64,000 nt of DNA from Candidatus Howiella intestinavium (GTDB taxonomy: Bacteria > Bacillota > Clostridia > Oscillospirales > Acutalibacteraceae), in contig CAJFVX010000031.1 of assembly GCA_904420585.1 (NCBI GenBank), forward strand, positions 1-64,000, in the 5' to 3' direction. The notes beneath the pieces are model-generated. The model ran no database searches, was not told the DNA's origin, and saw only the letters and a list, made by a program, of their open reading frames with translations. The position numbers were made by a program, and so were the translations under genes. Positions 32,804 through 42,822 of the stretch are shown piece by piece. Positions within the stretch are counted from its first letter, which is position 1. The number at the start of each line of letters is the position of its first letter.

Positions 32804-35215
32804 CTACTGGCTGATGCCCTTGGCAGCCGGCTCGGCCGGCTTATCCAGAGGCGGCGTGGGCGTACAGCCCGCCGGCGGCAGGGGCTTGGGCGGGGTCACC
32901 AGGGCCTTGCGGATAACCGTGCCCACGTCCTCCACCGGCACAAAGCAGATATGTTCCTTTACCTTCTGATCCAGTTCGGCCAAATCCGGCTCGTTTTCGG
33001 CCGGGATGAAGACCGTCTTAACCCCCGCCCGGTAGGCGGCCATGCTCTTTTCCTTCAGGCCCCCGATGGCCAGCACCCGGCCCCGGAGGGTTACCTCCCC
33101 CGTCATGGCCACGTCCCGCCGCACCGGGATGCCGGTCAGGGCCGATACCAGGGCGGTGGTGATGGTCACGCCGGCCGAGGGGCCGTCCTTGGGCACCGCC
33201 GCCTCGGTGGCGTGGACATGGATGTCCTTATTCTTATAGAAATCCGCCGGGATGCCCAGGGAGGAAGCCTTGCTGCGGACATAACTCACCGCCGTCTGGG
33301 CCGACTCCTTCATCACATCCCCCAGGGAACCGGTGAGGGATACCTTTCCGGTGCCCTCCAGCGCGGCCACCTCCAGCTGCATGAGCTCGCCGCCCACCGA
33401 CGTCCAGGCCAGGCCATTGATGACCCCCACCTGGTCCTCCCGGAGAATCTGCTCCGGCCGGTACTTGGCCGGCCCCAGCAGCTCCTTCAAATCCGACGCC
33501 TTGATGGACACCTTCTTCTCCCCCGAGGCCAGCCGCTTGGCCGCCTTCCGGCAGAGGGAGGCGATGGCCCGCTCCAGCTTGCGCACGCCGGCCTCCCTAG
33601 TATAATTGTCTATGAGGCTGTACAACGTGCTGTCGGCAATCCGGCAGGTTGCCGCCGTCAGCCCGTGCTTCTCCAGCTGCTTTTTCACCAGGTGCCGCCG
33701 GGCTATCTGGAACTTGTCCTCCCGGGTATAGCTGGGCAGCTCGATGACCTCCATGCGGTCCAGCAGAGGCCCCGGGATGGTGTCCAGGGTGTTGGCGGTG
33801 GTTAAGAAGAGCACCCGGCTCAAGTCAAAGGGCAGTTCGATGTAGTGATCCCGGAAGGCGTAGTTCTGTTCGGCGTCCAGGGCCTCCAGCAGGGCCGCCG
33901 AGGGGTCGCCCCGGTAGTCCCGGCCCAGCTTGTCCACCTCGTCCAGCAGCAGCAGGGGATTGCTGCTGCCCGCCTGCCGGATGGCGTTGATAATCCGGCC
34001 GGGCATGGCCCCGATATAGGTCTTCCGATGTCCCCGGATTTCGGCCTCGTCCGACACACCTCCTAAGGACAGCCGGGCGTACTTCCGCCCCATGCAGGCG
34101 GCTATGGATTTGGCGATGGAGGTCTTGCCCACGCCGGGCGGCCCCACCAGGCAGATGATCTGGCCGGTGATGTCCGGCTTTAGGGCGAAGACCGAAAGCT
34201 GCTCGAGAATCCGCTCCTTGACCTTTTCCAGGCCGTAATGGTCCTTATCCAGCTGCTTACGGGCCTTTTCGATGTCGATTTTATCCTTGGTATAGACGCC
34301 CCAGGGCAGTTCCAAACAGGTGTCCAGATACCCCCGCACCACCGTAGCCTCGTGGGAGCCCATGGGCATCCTGGCCAGCTTGTCGGCCTCCTTGCAGAGC
34401 TTTTCCTTGATTTCGTCCGGCGCCTTCAGGGCGTTTATCTTTTCCTTGTAAACCTCGGCCTCTTCGGCGGGATTGTCCCCGTCGTTCAGCTCCTCGCTGA
34501 CCGCTTTCAGCTGCTCCCGCAGATAGTAGTCCCGCTGGTTGTCCTCCATCTGGCCCTTGACCTTTTCGGCGATTTCCATATCCAGGGCCAGGACCTCGCA
34601 CTCCTTGGTGAGCACCTGCACCAGCTTCTCCAGCCGCCGCACCGGATGCAGTTCCTCCAGAACGGCCTGCTTGTCCTCCATGGGAATGGCCAGATTGGCG
34701 GCCAGGTAATCGGCCAGCTGGCCGGGGTCCTCCGCGCTGAGCACCGCCACCGACACGTCGGGGGGCAGCTTGGGAGCCAGGGCGGCGTACTGCTCAAACA
34801 GGGAACGGGCATGCCGCAGCAGGGCCTCCTGGTAAGAGGCCGACGTGCGCACGGGCATCTGCTTGCAGGGGGCTATCTGCCCCAGCATCCCCGGCTCGGT
34901 GCGCAGCATCTCCAGGCAGACGGCCCGCTGCAGGCCCTCCACCAGCACTCGGAGGGTCTCCCCCGGCAGCTTAAGCACCTGCCGTACCCGAGCCAGGCAG
35001 CCGATTTGATAGAGCCCCTGGGGTGCCGGGTCATCCTCCCGGATGTCCTGCTGGGCCGTCAGGAATATGGTCTGGTCGGCGGCCACAGCTTGGTTCAGCG
35101 CCGCCACCGATTTGGGGCGGCCCACGTCAAAGTGCAGCATCATACCCGGGAAAAGCACCAGGCCCCGCAGGGCCAGCACCGGCAGCACCCGGATTTCTTT
35201 TGTGTCATTCGGCAT
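32804..35215 (-). CDS. lon: ATP-dependent protease La
   Basis: An 803-residue AAA+ protease degrading misfolded and regulatory proteins in the cytosol. It has the N-terminal LON domain ([17 protein letters not shown], 1-200), a coiled-coil region, Walker [14 protein letters not shown], Walker [11 protein letters not shown], and the protease domain with serine 680 in KDGPSAGV and lysine 723 in GLKEKSMAA, the same 43-residue spacing as in E. coli Lon. The C-terminus has a Pro-rich extension of about 30 residues. The start at 35215 follows GGAGGGATATATACAC. No CIRCE or CtsR-type repeat was seen in its promoter region. Confidence 0.97.
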   Translation of the reverse strand: MPNDTKEIRVLPVLALRGLVLFPGMMLHFDVGRPKSVAALNQAVAADQTIFLTAQQDIREDDPAPQGLYQIGCLARVRQVLKLPGETLRVLVEGLQRAVCLEMLRTEPGMLGQIAPCKQMPVRTSASYQEALLRHARSLFEQYAALAPKLPPDVSVAVLSAEDPGQLADYLAANLAIPMEDKQAVLEELHPVRRLEKLVQVLTKECEVLALDMEIAEKVKGQMEDNQRDYYLREQLKAVSEELNDGDNPAEEAEVYKEKINALKAPDEIKEKLCKEADKLARMPMGSHEATVVRGYLDTCLELPWGVYTKDKIDIEKARKQLDKDHYGLEKVKERILEQLSVFALKPDITGQIICLVGPPGVGKTSIAKSIAACMGRKYARLSLGGVSDEAEIRGHRKTYIGAMPGRIINAIRQAGSSNPLLLLDEVDKLGRDYRGDPSAALLEALDAEQNYAFRDHYIELPFDLSRVLFLTTANTLDTIPGPLLDRMEVIELPSYTREDKFQIARRHLVKKQLEKHGLTAATCRIADSTLYSLIDNYTREAGVRKLERAIASLCRKAAKRLASGEKKVSIKASDLKELLGPAKYRPEQILREDQVGVINGLAWTSVGGELMQLEVAALEGTGKVSLTGSLGDVMKESAQTAVSYVRSKASSLGIPADFYKNKDIHVHATEAAVPKDGPSAGVTITTALVSALTGIPVRRDVAMTGEVTLRGRVLAIGGLKEKSMAAYRAGVKTVFIPAENEPDLAELDQKVKEHICFVPVEDVGTVIRKALVTPPKPLPPAGCTPTPPLDKPAEPAAKGISQ

Positions 35216-35286
35216 GTGTATATATCCCTCCGTTACGGAGCCGCTATTAGACGGCTATGTCGGTTCATTTTGTCCTTATTTGGGTC

Positions 35287-35315
35287 ATTATACAATAAAA
35301 TGCTGCTTTATGCAA
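35287..35315 (-). promoter_or_regulatory. Promoter of the lon-engB-lysA run
   Basis: On the minus strand TTGCAT (35315-35310), 17-base spacer, TATAAT (35292-35287). Confidence 0.85.
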
Positions 35316-35393
35316 CCAAAAGCCGCAGGGGGAAATGTCGGAAAATCTCCCTTCTTCTCCGTTTTTTCACACGCGATAATCCGTCCGGGCGTA

Positions 35394-35422
35394 TTGCCAG
35401 GGCTTTGGGGCTTTGGTATAAT
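35394..35422 (+). promoter_or_regulatory. Promoter of the GH127 gene
   Basis: TTGCCA at 35394-35399, 17-base spacer, TATAAT at 35417-35422 preceded by TGG. It is divergent from the lon promoter about 80 bases away. Confidence 0.8.
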
Positions 35423-35481
35423 AAGGCTCGTGAAAAAATCCGGCTTTTTCGCCGGCAGATGAACGGAGGAGGAAGCATACC

Positions 35482-37314
35482 ATGCCGACAAAAACCCCCT
35501 ATTCCTTTTTTGAAACCACCGCCATCCGCCCCACAGGGTGGCTGCGCCGCCAGCTGGAAATCCAGGCTGCGGGCCTGACCAGCCGGCTGGCCGAATTCTG
35601 GCCCGATATACGGGACAGCGCCTGGATCGGCGGCAAGGCCGACGGCTGGGAGCGTGTGCCCTACTGGCTGGACGGCCTCATCCCCTTAGCCTGGCTGCTG
35701 GATGACGAGAAGCTGCAGGCCACCGCCAAGCGGTACATCGACGGCATCCTGGCCGCCCAGGAGGAGGACGGCTGGATCTGCCCCTGCGAGGACCGGGGAC
35801 GGTACGACGTATGGGCCTACCTGCTGATTCTAAAGGTGCTGGTGGTCTACCACCGGGCCACCGGCGACGACCGGATTGAGGAAGCCGTCCGCCGGGCCCT
35901 GAAGTGCCTGGACTGGCATGTGGACGGCAACACCCTTTTCGGCTGGGCCCAGACCCGCTGGTATGAGGGGCTGGTGGCCATCCTCTGGCTTTACGAACGC
36001 ACGGGGGAGGACTGGCTGCTGCAGCTGGCCGCCAAACTCCGCTGCTCCGGCTTTGACTGGAAGGAGTTCTTCGGCAAAAACTGGCCTTATGAAACCGTCA
36101 CCGCCAAGACCCACTGGGGGCAGTTCAATCACGTGGTCAACAACGCCATGATGCTCAAGGGTCAGGCCCTCTACGGCCGCATCAGCGGCGACCCCTCCGA
36201 CGCTGCCTTCGGGGAACATGCCTACAACACCCTCATGCGCTACCACGGCATGGTCACCGGCGTCTTCTCGGGCGACGAGTGCCTGGACGGGGACAGCCCC
36301 TTCCAGGGCACCGAGCTCTGCGCCGTGGCCGAGCTGATGTACTCCTTTGAGCACCTCTTTGCCGCTTCCGGCGACGCCAAGTGGGGCGACCGGCTGGAAT
36401 CGGTGGCCTTCAACGCCTTCCCCGCCACCTTCACCCCCGATATGAACGCCCATCAGTACGATCAGCAGGTCAACCAGCCCTGGTGCCGCTTTAACCCAAA
36501 GCCCAACTTCGGCACCAACGGTCCCGAGGCCAACCTCTTCGGGGTGGAGCCTAATTACGGCTGCTGCACCTCCAACATGCATCAGGGGTGGCCCAAGTTC
36601 GCCGAATCCCTGTTTATGCGCGGGGAGGACGGCATCGCCGTTCTGGCCTACGCTCCGGCCACGCTGGAAACGGAGGTGGAGGGCGTTCCGGTACAGGTGG
36701 CTTTGGATACGGCCTACCCCTTCCGGGACAGCATCCGTGTCACGGTGTCCTGTCCCCGGCCTGTACGGCTGCGGCTGCGGCTGCGCATCCCCGGCTGGTG
36801 CGCCGCCCCCGACTTCGGCATGGAGGGACAGGCGGAGGATGGATTCTTCTGCATCGACCGCACCTTCACCGGCGAGACGGCCTGGACGGTCACCTTTCCC
36901 ATGGAGGCAAAGCTGGCCGACCGGCCCCGGCAGGCCAAAGCCCTCACCCGGGGACCGCTGGTCTACTCCTTATACATAAAGGAACGCATGGAGAAGCAGC
37001 ACAAGGAGGGCGAGCCCTGGTGGATGGAAAACTGCGAGCTGCACAACGACAGCGAATGGCGGTACGCCTTTGACCTGGCCGATCCCGCATCCCTCCGGTT
37101 TGAAGAGCATGAAATCGGGCAGCAGCCCTTCTCGGCCGAGGGGGCCGGGGTTTCGGTGGAAGTGCCCTGCCGGCCGGTGGCCTGGGAGACCGACGGCCTG
37201 GTACCCGCCGACCTGCCCGGCGCGCCCACCGGCGAACAGGTAATACTGCGGTTTATCCCCTACGGCTGCACCCTGCTGCGCATGACCGAAATGCTCAATC
37301 TGGCTGAAAAGTAA
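35482..37314 (+). CDS. GH127-like beta-L-arabinofuranosidase family protein
   Basis: A 610-residue protein with the (alpha/alpha)6 barrel of the DUF1680/GH127 family (ADGWERVPYWLDGLIPLAWLL near the N-terminus) and C-terminal beta domains. The zinc site of characterised GH127 enzymes, Glu-x-Cys plus Cys-Cys, is matched by E278-L-C280 and C361-C362 (YGCCTSNMHQGWPKF); C361 would be the nucleophile and E266 (SGDEC) a plausible acid/base. No signal peptide is seen, so it should act on imported oligosaccharides. Families GH127, GH146 and related share this fold, so the sugar removed is uncertain. The start follows GGAGGAGGAAGC. It is transcribed alone. Confidence 0.88.
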   Translation: MPTKTPYSFFETTAIRPTGWLRRQLEIQAAGLTSRLAEFWPDIRDSAWIGGKADGWERVPYWLDGLIPLAWLLDDEKLQATAKRYIDGILAAQEEDGWICPCEDRGRYDVWAYLLILKVLVVYHRATGDDRIEEAVRRALKCLDWHVDGNTLFGWAQTRWYEGLVAILWLYERTGEDWLLQLAAKLRCSGFDWKEFFGKNWPYETVTAKTHWGQFNHVVNNAMMLKGQALYGRISGDPSDAAFGEHAYNTLMRYHGMVTGVFSGDECLDGDSPFQGTELCAVAELMYSFEHLFAASGDAKWGDRLESVAFNAFPATFTPDMNAHQYDQQVNQPWCRFNPKPNFGTNGPEANLFGVEPNYGCCTSNMHQGWPKFAESLFMRGEDGIAVLAYAPATLETEVEGVPVQVALDTAYPFRDSIRVTVSCPRPVRLRLRLRIPGWCAAPDFGMEGQAEDGFFCIDRTFTGETAWTVTFPMEAKLADRPRQAKALTRGPLVYSLYIKERMEKQHKEGEPWWMENCELHNDSEWRYAFDLADPASLRFEEHEIGQQPFSAEGAGVSVEVPCRPVAWETDGLVPADLPGAPTGEQVILRFIPYGCTLLRMTEMLNLAEK

Positions 37315-37360
37315 ACAGAGAGCCGCCCAGCTGCCGCTTATCACGCGGCTCGGGCACGAT

Positions 37361-37396
37361 AAAATTCCCGTCCTGTTCGCACAGGACGGGAATTTT
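37361..37396 (+). terminator. Terminator of the GH127 gene
   Basis: A perfect 16-bp stem: AAAATTCCCGTCCTGT at 37361-37376, loop TCGC, ACAGGACGGGAATTTT at 37381-37396. Confidence 0.92.
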
Positions 37397-37746
37397 TATC
37401 CGCCGGGCCCGGTTTATGCATACTGCCGATTTATCTTGTATCAGATGTTTCCGTCAAAGTCATTGCAACCGATGTACAGGCCCTCCCCTGTTCGGCAGAC
37501 AGTCCCTCGCCTCCTCAAGAGAGATGTAACCGCCTCACAGCTGAAAGGGTGGGATTGTTGGCCTGCGGCAAACGGAAAGCAAAATCGCCATCATCAGAAA
37601 AAACAAAGCTACTATCTCGCCCTCCCTTTGGACTGAAAACCGCCTCTTTCCCTTCTTCGATTCCGCCGTGGCCACATCCTGCACGGCACAACCGGTCGCG
37701 CCGGCAAGACAGAAACTGAGGATTCCCATCTCAACCCGCATACGAA
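37397..37746. other. Gap between two convergent terminators
   Basis: This stretch lies between the GH127 terminator and the ispH-rpsA terminator and has a different, less GC-rich look than its neighbours. The only candidate gene is the small membrane ORF on the minus strand, annotated separately. No repeat, RNA gene or promoter could be identified with confidence. Confidence 0.4.
37535..37741 (-). CDS. Possible small membrane protein
   Basis: A 68-codon frame on the minus strand. Residues about 44-56 form a short hydrophobic helix (IVALFFLMMAILLSV) flanked by a basic segment (KKGKRRFSVQRE) and the tail CRRPTIPPFQL. AAAGGGAGG precedes the helix-coding part, so a shorter product beginning at an internal TTG or other weak start is possible, which would resemble holin-like type I toxins of about 25-30 residues. 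I do not recognise the family, and the frame could be chance. No paired antisense RNA was identified. Confidence 0.25.
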   Translation of the reverse strand: MRVEMGILSFCLAGATGCAVQDVATAESKKGKRRFSVQREGEIVALFFLMMAILLSVCRRPTIPPFQL

Positions 37747-37778
37747 AAAGTCCACCCTGTTTTCACAGGGTGGACTTT
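37747..37778 (-). terminator. Terminator of ispH-rpsA
   Basis: A perfect 14-bp stem, AAAGTCCACCCTGT at 37747-37760 with ACAGGGTGGACTTT at 37765-37778, followed on the minus strand by TTTTTCG. Confidence 0.92.
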
Positions 37779-37793
37779 ATCCCATACTTATAC

Positions 37794-39986
37794 TTATTCG
37801 GCGGGAGTCTCCTCGGCAGGAGCAGCTTCCTTGGCCGGCGCTTCTTCAGCGACCGGTTCCGCGGCGGGAACTTCCTCAGCCACGGGGGCCTCGGCGACTT
37901 CCTCGGCCGGGCTCTCCTCCAGCAGGGCCCGGATGGACAGGCTGACACGCTTGCGCTCAAAATCGATGGCGATGATCTTCACATCGACCTCCTGGCCGAT
38001 GGACAACTCGTCCTGGGGCTTGTCGATGCGCCGGTCGGCGATCTGGGAGATGTGGATCAGGCCGTCGATGCCGGGGATAACCCGGGCAAAGGCGCCGTAG
38101 GGGGTCATGCTGACCACGGTGGCCTTGACAACCGAGCCCACGGGGTAATCCCGCTTGAGGATCTCCCAGGGGTTGTCCTCGGCCTTCTTGAAGCCCAGGG
38201 AAATCTTCTTCTTCTCGTTGTCGATATCCTTGATATAGACCTCAACCGTATCGCCTACGTTCACAATCTCGGAAGGATGCTTGATGCGGGTCCAGGACAG
38301 CTCGGAAATGTGGATCATACCGTCCACGCCGCCCAGGTCCACAAAGGCGCCGTAGCTGGTCAGGGACTTGACCACGCCGGTATAGTGCTGGCCGACTTCC
38401 ACCTGCTGCCAGAACTTCTCCTCCAGGGCCTTGCGCTCCTCCCGGAGCACCGAGCGGATGGAACCGATGGCCCGGCGGCCCCGGCCGATTTCAATGATGC
38501 GGAAGCGGACCTTCTGGCCCTTCAGCTCATCCAGGGGCTCGCCCCGGGACAGGGTGGCCTGGGAGGCGGGGATGAAGACCCGCACATTCTCGGTGACGGC
38601 GATGAGGCCGCCCTTGATGATCTCGGTGACCGTGCCTTCCAGAATCTCCTCGCTGTCCTTGGCAGCTACGACCTTGTCCCAGCCGGCGATGGCGTCGAAA
38701 CGCTTCTTGGACAGCATCACGGTGCCCTCCTGGTCATTGGTGCGCATGACGATGAGGTTGAGCACATCGCCCACCTTTACCTCGTCCTGCAGCTTGACGG
38801 AGGGGTCGGAAGAATACTCGTTCTGGGAAACGTACCCAGTCTGCTTGCGGCCGATGTCCACCTGAATCTCCGTGGGGCTGACAGACAGCACGACGCCGCG
38901 AACCTTCTGGTCTGTATTTAAACTGTTCAGGGACGCCTCCAGGGCCTCCTCAAAAGTCATCTCCTCAAAAGACTTCTCGGTTACGGGTTCGGCCGGCGCA
39001 GCAGCCTGCTCGCCGGTGGTCTCGGCCGGCGCGGCGGCCTCGGTTACGGATTCGGCCGGCGTGGCAGCCGGTTCGCTGGTGGTCTCGGCCGGTGTGACGG
39101 CCGCGTCGCTGCCCTCGACAGTGTTCAAAATCTCGGACATAGTTTTTAGTACCTCCTTTATTATACCCGCGGGCGTCGATGCGCCCGCCGCAACGCCGAT
39201 GGAGACGGCCCGCCGAATCTCCTCTTCCGGAATCTCGGCGGCGGTTTCGATCAGGAAGGTACGCGGACACAGGGCAGCGCACACGTCCCGGAGCTTGGCC
39301 GTATTCGAACTGTGCCGTCCCCCGATGACGAGCATCAGGTCGGAGGAACGGGCCAGCTGAGCAGCCTCTTCTTGCCTCGCAGCAGTTGCATTACATATTG
39401 TATCAAAAATGATCGCGTTTGTATACACTTTTTTCAAAGTTTTTTGGCACGCATTCCAGATTTCGGCGTGAAAAGTGGTCTGGGCCACCGCCGTAACCGG
39501 CGCATGGGCCAGTTCTGGCCGCTCTGCCGCCAGTTTTTCCAGCTCTTCCGGGGTCTGAAAGACGTAGGACGGCCCCTGGCAGTGCCCCCGGATGCCCAGC
39601 ACCTCCTGATGGGATGCGTCCCCGGCGATGAGCACCGTCCGGCCGGCCGCCGACGCCTCCCGGACAATCCGGTGGATTTTCGCCACATAGGGACAGGTGG
39701 CGTCGGCCACCGCCAATCCCATGGCCGCCGCCTGGGCGTAGACCGCCTGTTCCACCCCGTGGGAGCGGATGACCACGGTTTCGTCCCCTGCGGCCTCCTC
39801 CGGCCGCTCCACGATGCGGACGCCCCGGCCGGCCAGTTCCTCCACCAATTGGGGATTGTGGATGATGGGCCCTAAGGTGCAGACCTTTTTTCCCTCATCC
39901 AGCAGATGATAAACCATCTCCACTGCCCGGTTGACCCCAAAGCAGAAGCCGGCGGTCTTGGCCAGGGTGATTTTCGTCCGGCTCAT
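37794..39986 (-). CDS. ispH-rpsA: IspH (HMBPP reductase) fused to ribosomal protein S1
   Basis: A 730-residue fusion. Residues 1-282 are IspH, the iron-sulphur enzyme making IPP and DMAPP in the last step of the MEP isoprenoid pathway; the three cluster cysteines are C15, C98 and C198. An Ala/Glu/Thr-rich linker (about 283-355) leads to four S1 RNA-binding domains (starting near [30 protein letters not shown] and [10 protein letters not shown]), as in ribosomal protein S1. An acidic Ala/Pro tail ends the protein. Such fusions are known in clostridia. A ribosome site and ATG at the junction (39140) may yield S1 alone. The ATG at 39986 overlaps the plsC stop. Confidence 0.93.
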   Translation of the reverse strand: MSRTKITLAKTAGFCFGVNRAVEMVYHLLDEGKKVCTLGPIIHNPQLVEELAGRGVRIVERPEEAAGDETVVIRSHGVEQAVYAQAAAMGLAVADATCPYVAKIHRIVREASAAGRTVLIAGDASHQEVLGIRGHCQGPSYVFQTPEELEKLAAERPELAHAPVTAVAQTTFHAEIWNACQKTLKKVYTNAIIFDTICNATAARQEEAAQLARSSDLMLVIGGRHSSNTAKLRDVCAALCPRTFLIETAAEIPEEEIRRAVSIGVAAGASTPAGIIKEVLKTMSEILNTVEGSDAAVTPAETTSEPAATPAESVTEAAAPAETTGEQAAAPAEPVTEKSFEEMTFEEALEASLNSLNTDQKVRGVVLSVSPTEIQVDIGRKQTGYVSQNEYSSDPSVKLQDEVKVGDVLNLIVMRTNDQEGTVMLSKKRFDAIAGWDKVVAAKDSEEILEGTVTEIIKGGLIAVTENVRVFIPASQATLSRGEPLDELKGQKVRFRIIEIGRGRRAIGSIRSVLREERKALEEKFWQQVEVGQHYTGVVKSLTSYGAFVDLGGVDGMIHISELSWTRIKHPSEIVNVGDTVEVYIKDIDNEKKKISLGFKKAEDNPWEILKRDYPVGSVVKATVVSMTPYGAFARVIPGIDGLIHISQIADRRIDKPQDELSIGQEVDVKIIAIDFERKRVSLSIRALLEESPAEEVAEAPVAEEVPAAEPVAEEAPAKEAAPAEETPAE
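39138..39159 (-). promoter_or_regulatory. Internal ribosome site and start inside ispH-rpsA
   Basis: On the minus strand AAAGGAGG (39159-39152) stands eleven bases before an in-frame ATG (39140-39138, residue M283, MSEILNTVE). Starting here would give a 448-residue S1-like protein without IspH. The signal falls exactly at the domain junction. Confidence 0.55.
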
Positions 39987-40627
39987 GCCTTGTCCTCCCC
40001 GGCCTTGCCGCCCTTGCCCGGGCCGCCCATCTCCTCCCACAGCGCAGTGATGCGGGACATGATTTCGCCGGTGACCCGCTTGAGATCCTGCCGGGAGGTG
40101 GGATCCACCTGCAGGGCCGCGTTGGGAATTTTCTCCCCGTAGGTGATGTCGATGCGCTTAAAAGGGCCTACCTTGCCGTGGTAGTTGACGGCTGCCGGCA
40201 CCACATCGGCCCCGGTGGCCGCCGCGATGACCGCCACCCCCGACTTGGCCCGCATGGGCCGTCCGTCCGGCTCCTTGGTGCGGGTGCCCTCGGGGAAAAT
40301 GCCCAGGATGTCCCCCCGGCGGACGATTTCCTCGGCCTTTTCCATGGCGGCTGTATCCCCGGCCCCCCGCTTGATGGGGAAGCCCCCCATGTTCCGGTAG
40401 AACCAGCCCATAATGGGATTGTGGAACAGCTCCTCCTTGGCCATGAAAAAGATGGGCCGCTTGCAGGTCAGCACCAAAAAGGCGATATCCAGATAGGAGG
40501 TGTGGTTGCAGCAGAGGATAAGCCCTCCCTCCTCGGGGACATTCTCCCGCCGGTGGCCCTTGTACCAGAATATCATGCGGGCCAGGGGCCGGCCTAGGGC
40601 CCGCACAATGCGATAATATGCCGACAT
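39983..40627 (-). CDS. plsC: 1-acyl-sn-glycerol-3-phosphate acyltransferase
   Basis: A 214-residue membrane-associated acyltransferase making phosphatidic acid from lysophosphatidic acid. It has the HX4D motif NHTSYLD (H42, D47), the FPEGTR motif and FPIKRGAGD. The ATG at 40627 stands ten bases after AAGGAG; an in-frame TTG at 40633 is an alternative start. The gene sits between cmk and ispH-rpsA, overlapping the latter by four bases; cmk-plsC-ispH-rpsA is a recurrent clostridial order. Confidence 0.93.
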   Translation of the reverse strand: MSAYYRIVRALGRPLARMIFWYKGHRRENVPEEGGLILCCNHTSYLDIAFLVLTCKRPIFFMAKEELFHNPIMGWFYRNMGGFPIKRGAGDTAAMEKAEEIVRRGDILGIFPEGTRTKEPDGRPMRAKSGVAVIAAATGADVVPAAVNYHGKVGPFKRIDITYGEKIPNAALQVDPTSRQDLKRVTGEIMSRITALWEEMGGPGKGGKAGEDKA

Positions 40628-40683
40628 GGACAAAACGCTCCTTTTCTTCCCCGCTGAGATGCGGGGGTATATACCGGACGGCC

Positions 40684-41349
40684 TTACGCCAGCCGCTGCC
40701 GGATGATGCCGGTCATACGGGCCACCGACTGCTCCAGGGTATCCCCGGTGGTGTCCACCCGTATGGCGTCTTCCGCCGGCTTTAAGGGGGCCACCGCCCG
40801 GCTTTCGTCCTGGGCGTCCCGCTGCTTCATATCCCGCAGCACGTCCTGGAAGGTCACTTCCTGACCCTTTTCCATCAGTTCTTCGTACCGCCGCCGGGCC
40901 CGCTCCTCCGCCGAGGCGGTGAGGAAAATCTTCACATTGGCCTGGGGCAGCACCACCGTACCGATGTCCCGGCCGTCCATGACCACGTCGTGGGTGCGGG
41001 CCAGTTCCCGCTGCTGCTCCAGCAGGAAGCGGCGCACGGCCGGCAGGGCTGAGGACGCCGAGGCCATCATGGAGACCTCCGGCGTGCGGATTTGGCCGCT
41101 CACATTCTCCCCGTTTAAATAGACCTGCTGCAGACCCTCCTCAAACCGGATGTCCACCCGGATACCCGGCAGGGCCGCCTCCACCTTGTCGGTGTCGGCC
41201 GCGTCGATATGCTGCCGCAGCAGGTAGAGGGCCACCGTCCGATACAAAGCGCCGGTGTCCACATAGATATACCCCAACTCCCCGGCGATTCTGCGGGCCA
41301 GGGTACTTTTCCCCGCGCCGGCGGGGCCGTCTATAGCGATGGATTTCAT
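40684..41349 (-). CDS. cmk: Cytidylate kinase
   Basis: A 221-residue P-loop kinase phosphorylating CMP and dCMP. It has the ATP loop IAIDGPAGAGKSTLARR, YVDTGALYR, the VVMDGRDIGTVVLP motif and the lid region RARRRYEEL. The start at 41349 follows AGGAGGAGTAAGG, a ribosome site lying inside the end of the upstream flavoprotein gene, so the two are closely linked. Confidence 0.96.
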   Translation of the reverse strand: MKSIAIDGPAGAGKSTLARRIAGELGYIYVDTGALYRTVALYLLRQHIDAADTDKVEAALPGIRVDIRFEEGLQQVYLNGENVSGQIRTPEVSMMASASSALPAVRRFLLEQQRELARTHDVVMDGRDIGTVVLPQANVKIFLTASAEERARRRYEELMEKGQEVTFQDVLRDMKQRDAQDESRAVAPLKPAEDAIRVDTTGDTLEQSVARMTGIIRQRLA

Positions 41350-41351
41350 CC

Positions 41352-42647
41352 TTACTCCTCCTTTGATTGGGACGCCGCCATGGACCGGCCGGCAAGATAC
41401 CCGGTTGACCAGGCGATTTGCAGGTTGAAGCCGCCGGTGTAGGCGTCCAGGTCCAGCACCTCTCCGGCAAAGTACAGCCCCTCGCACCGTTTGGATGCCA
41501 TGGTGTGGGGGTCTACCTCCTTCACCGGTACGCCGCCCCTGGTGACAATGGCCTCCTCCACCGGCCGGAAGCCGGTGATGGAAAGGGGCAGGGCCTTGCA
41601 GAGGGCGCAGAGCCTTCCCCGCATCTCCCGGGTGACCTGGTGGGTCTTCACATGGCCGGGAATCCCTGTCAGCCGCACCATGACCGGGATGAGCTTGCGG
41701 GGCAGCAGTTCCTCCAGGCTGTTGGAAAAATCCCGGTTGGCGTATTTGGAAAAATCCCGCTGGACTCTGGCATCCAGCTGTTCGGGGGTCAGAGCCGGCT
41801 TCAAATCGATGACGGCCTTATAGACCTGCCGCTCGGGGTGGCGCAGGTGGGCGCTGGCGCTGAGAACCATGGGGCCGGACAGGCCGAAGTGGGTGAAGAG
41901 CATTTCGCCGAAGTCGGTATACACCGGTTTCTTTTTCCCCTCTTCCAGGATTTTCAGCCCCACGTTCCGCAGGCTCAGCCCCTGCAAATCGGTGCACCAG
42001 CCCTCGTGGACGGTGAGGGGTACAAGGGAGGGGCCCGTCTCGGTCAGGCTGTGGCCGGCCTCCTCCGCCAGCCGGTAGCCGTCGCCGGTGGAGCCGGTGG
42101 CCGGGTAGGAAAGGCCGCCGGTGGCGATAAGCACCCGGTCTGCCTGCAGCTGCCGCCCGTCCTCCAGCCGGACGCCCGTCACCCGGTTTGCAGGCGGCGG
42201 GTTTTTACAAGGCGCATCCGGCAGGGACAGAGGCTCCAGCACAAGGCCGGTGACCCGGCCCTGCAATATTCTGACGCCCGCCTCTCCCACGGCGGCGGTC
42301 AGGGCGTCCACAATGTCCACCGCCCGGTCAGACTGGGGGAAAACCCGGTTCCCCCGCTCCACCTTCAGAGGCACTCCGGCCTTTTCAAAGAATTCCATGA
42401 CGGCGGCGGGAGGAAAGGCAGAAAAGGCGGTGTAGAGAAAGCGGCCATTTCGGGGGACGGCGGCGATGAGGGCGTCCCTATCGGCGGCGTTGGTCAGGTT
42501 GCATCGCCCCTTGCCGGTTATCAGCAGCTTGCGGGCGGGCCGCTCCCGGCGCTCCACCAGGGTGACCCGGCATCCGGCCCGGGCGGCTTCATAAGCGGCC
42601 AGCATCCCTGCCGGCCCTCCGCCTGCGACGAGGACGGCTGCTCCCAT
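41352..42647 (-). CDS. HI0933/YhiN-family FAD-binding oxidoreductase
   Basis: A 431-residue flavoprotein. The N-terminal FAD loop is AAVLVAGGGPAGMLAAYEAAR, followed by LLITGKGRCNLTNA, LIATGGLSYPATGSTGDGY, FTHFGLSGPMVL and the C-terminal FAD contact AGEVLDLDAYTGGFNLQIAWSTG. This pattern belongs to the HI0933-like family (also annotated BaiN or aminoacetone oxidase), whose true substrate is mostly unknown. The start at 42647 follows AAAGGAGGGAAAGG. It heads a run with cmk, plsC and ispH-rpsA. Confidence 0.9.
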   Translation of the reverse strand: MGAAVLVAGGGPAGMLAAYEAARAGCRVTLVERRERPARKLLITGKGRCNLTNAADRDALIAAVPRNGRFLYTAFSAFPPAAVMEFFEKAGVPLKVERGNRVFPQSDRAVDIVDALTAAVGEAGVRILQGRVTGLVLEPLSLPDAPCKNPPPANRVTGVRLEDGRQLQADRVLIATGGLSYPATGSTGDGYRLAEEAGHSLTETGPSLVPLTVHEGWCTDLQGLSLRNVGLKILEEGKKKPVYTDFGEMLFTHFGLSGPMVLSASAHLRHPERQVYKAVIDLKPALTPEQLDARVQRDFSKYANRDFSNSLEELLPRKLIPVMVRLTGIPGHVKTHQVTREMRGRLCALCKALPLSITGFRPVEEAIVTRGGVPVKEVDPHTMASKRCEGLYFAGEVLDLDAYTGGFNLQIAWSTGYLAGRSMAASQSKEE

Positions 42648-42686
42648 TCCTTTCCCTCCTTTTACATCTTCATCCGTATAAAAGTT

Positions 42687-42716
42687 ATTATAACACGAAA
42701 TCCGGGGCCGGCACAA
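42687..42716 (-). promoter_or_regulatory. Promoter of the flavoprotein-cmk-plsC-ispH run
   Basis: On the minus strand TTGTGC (42716-42711), 18-base spacer, TATAAT (42692-42687). The -35 box is formed by the loop of the preceding terminator hairpin. Confidence 0.65.
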
Positions 42717-42726
42717 CCGGCCCCGG
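42702..42726 (-). terminator. Hairpin terminator after mtnN
   Basis: A perfect 10-bp stem CCGGGGCCGG (42702-42711) with CCGGCCCCGG (42717-42726), loop CACAA. On the minus strand it is followed by ATTTCG, so the T run is weak. Confidence 0.6.
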
Positions 42727-42822
42727 AAAATTTATCCCTTTTATACACTGCCGGCAGGGCGTCCATGCCTATGGAATACCTCCAATGGGTTAAGACGTTT
42801 GCTTTTGCTGCCTGCCGTGCGC

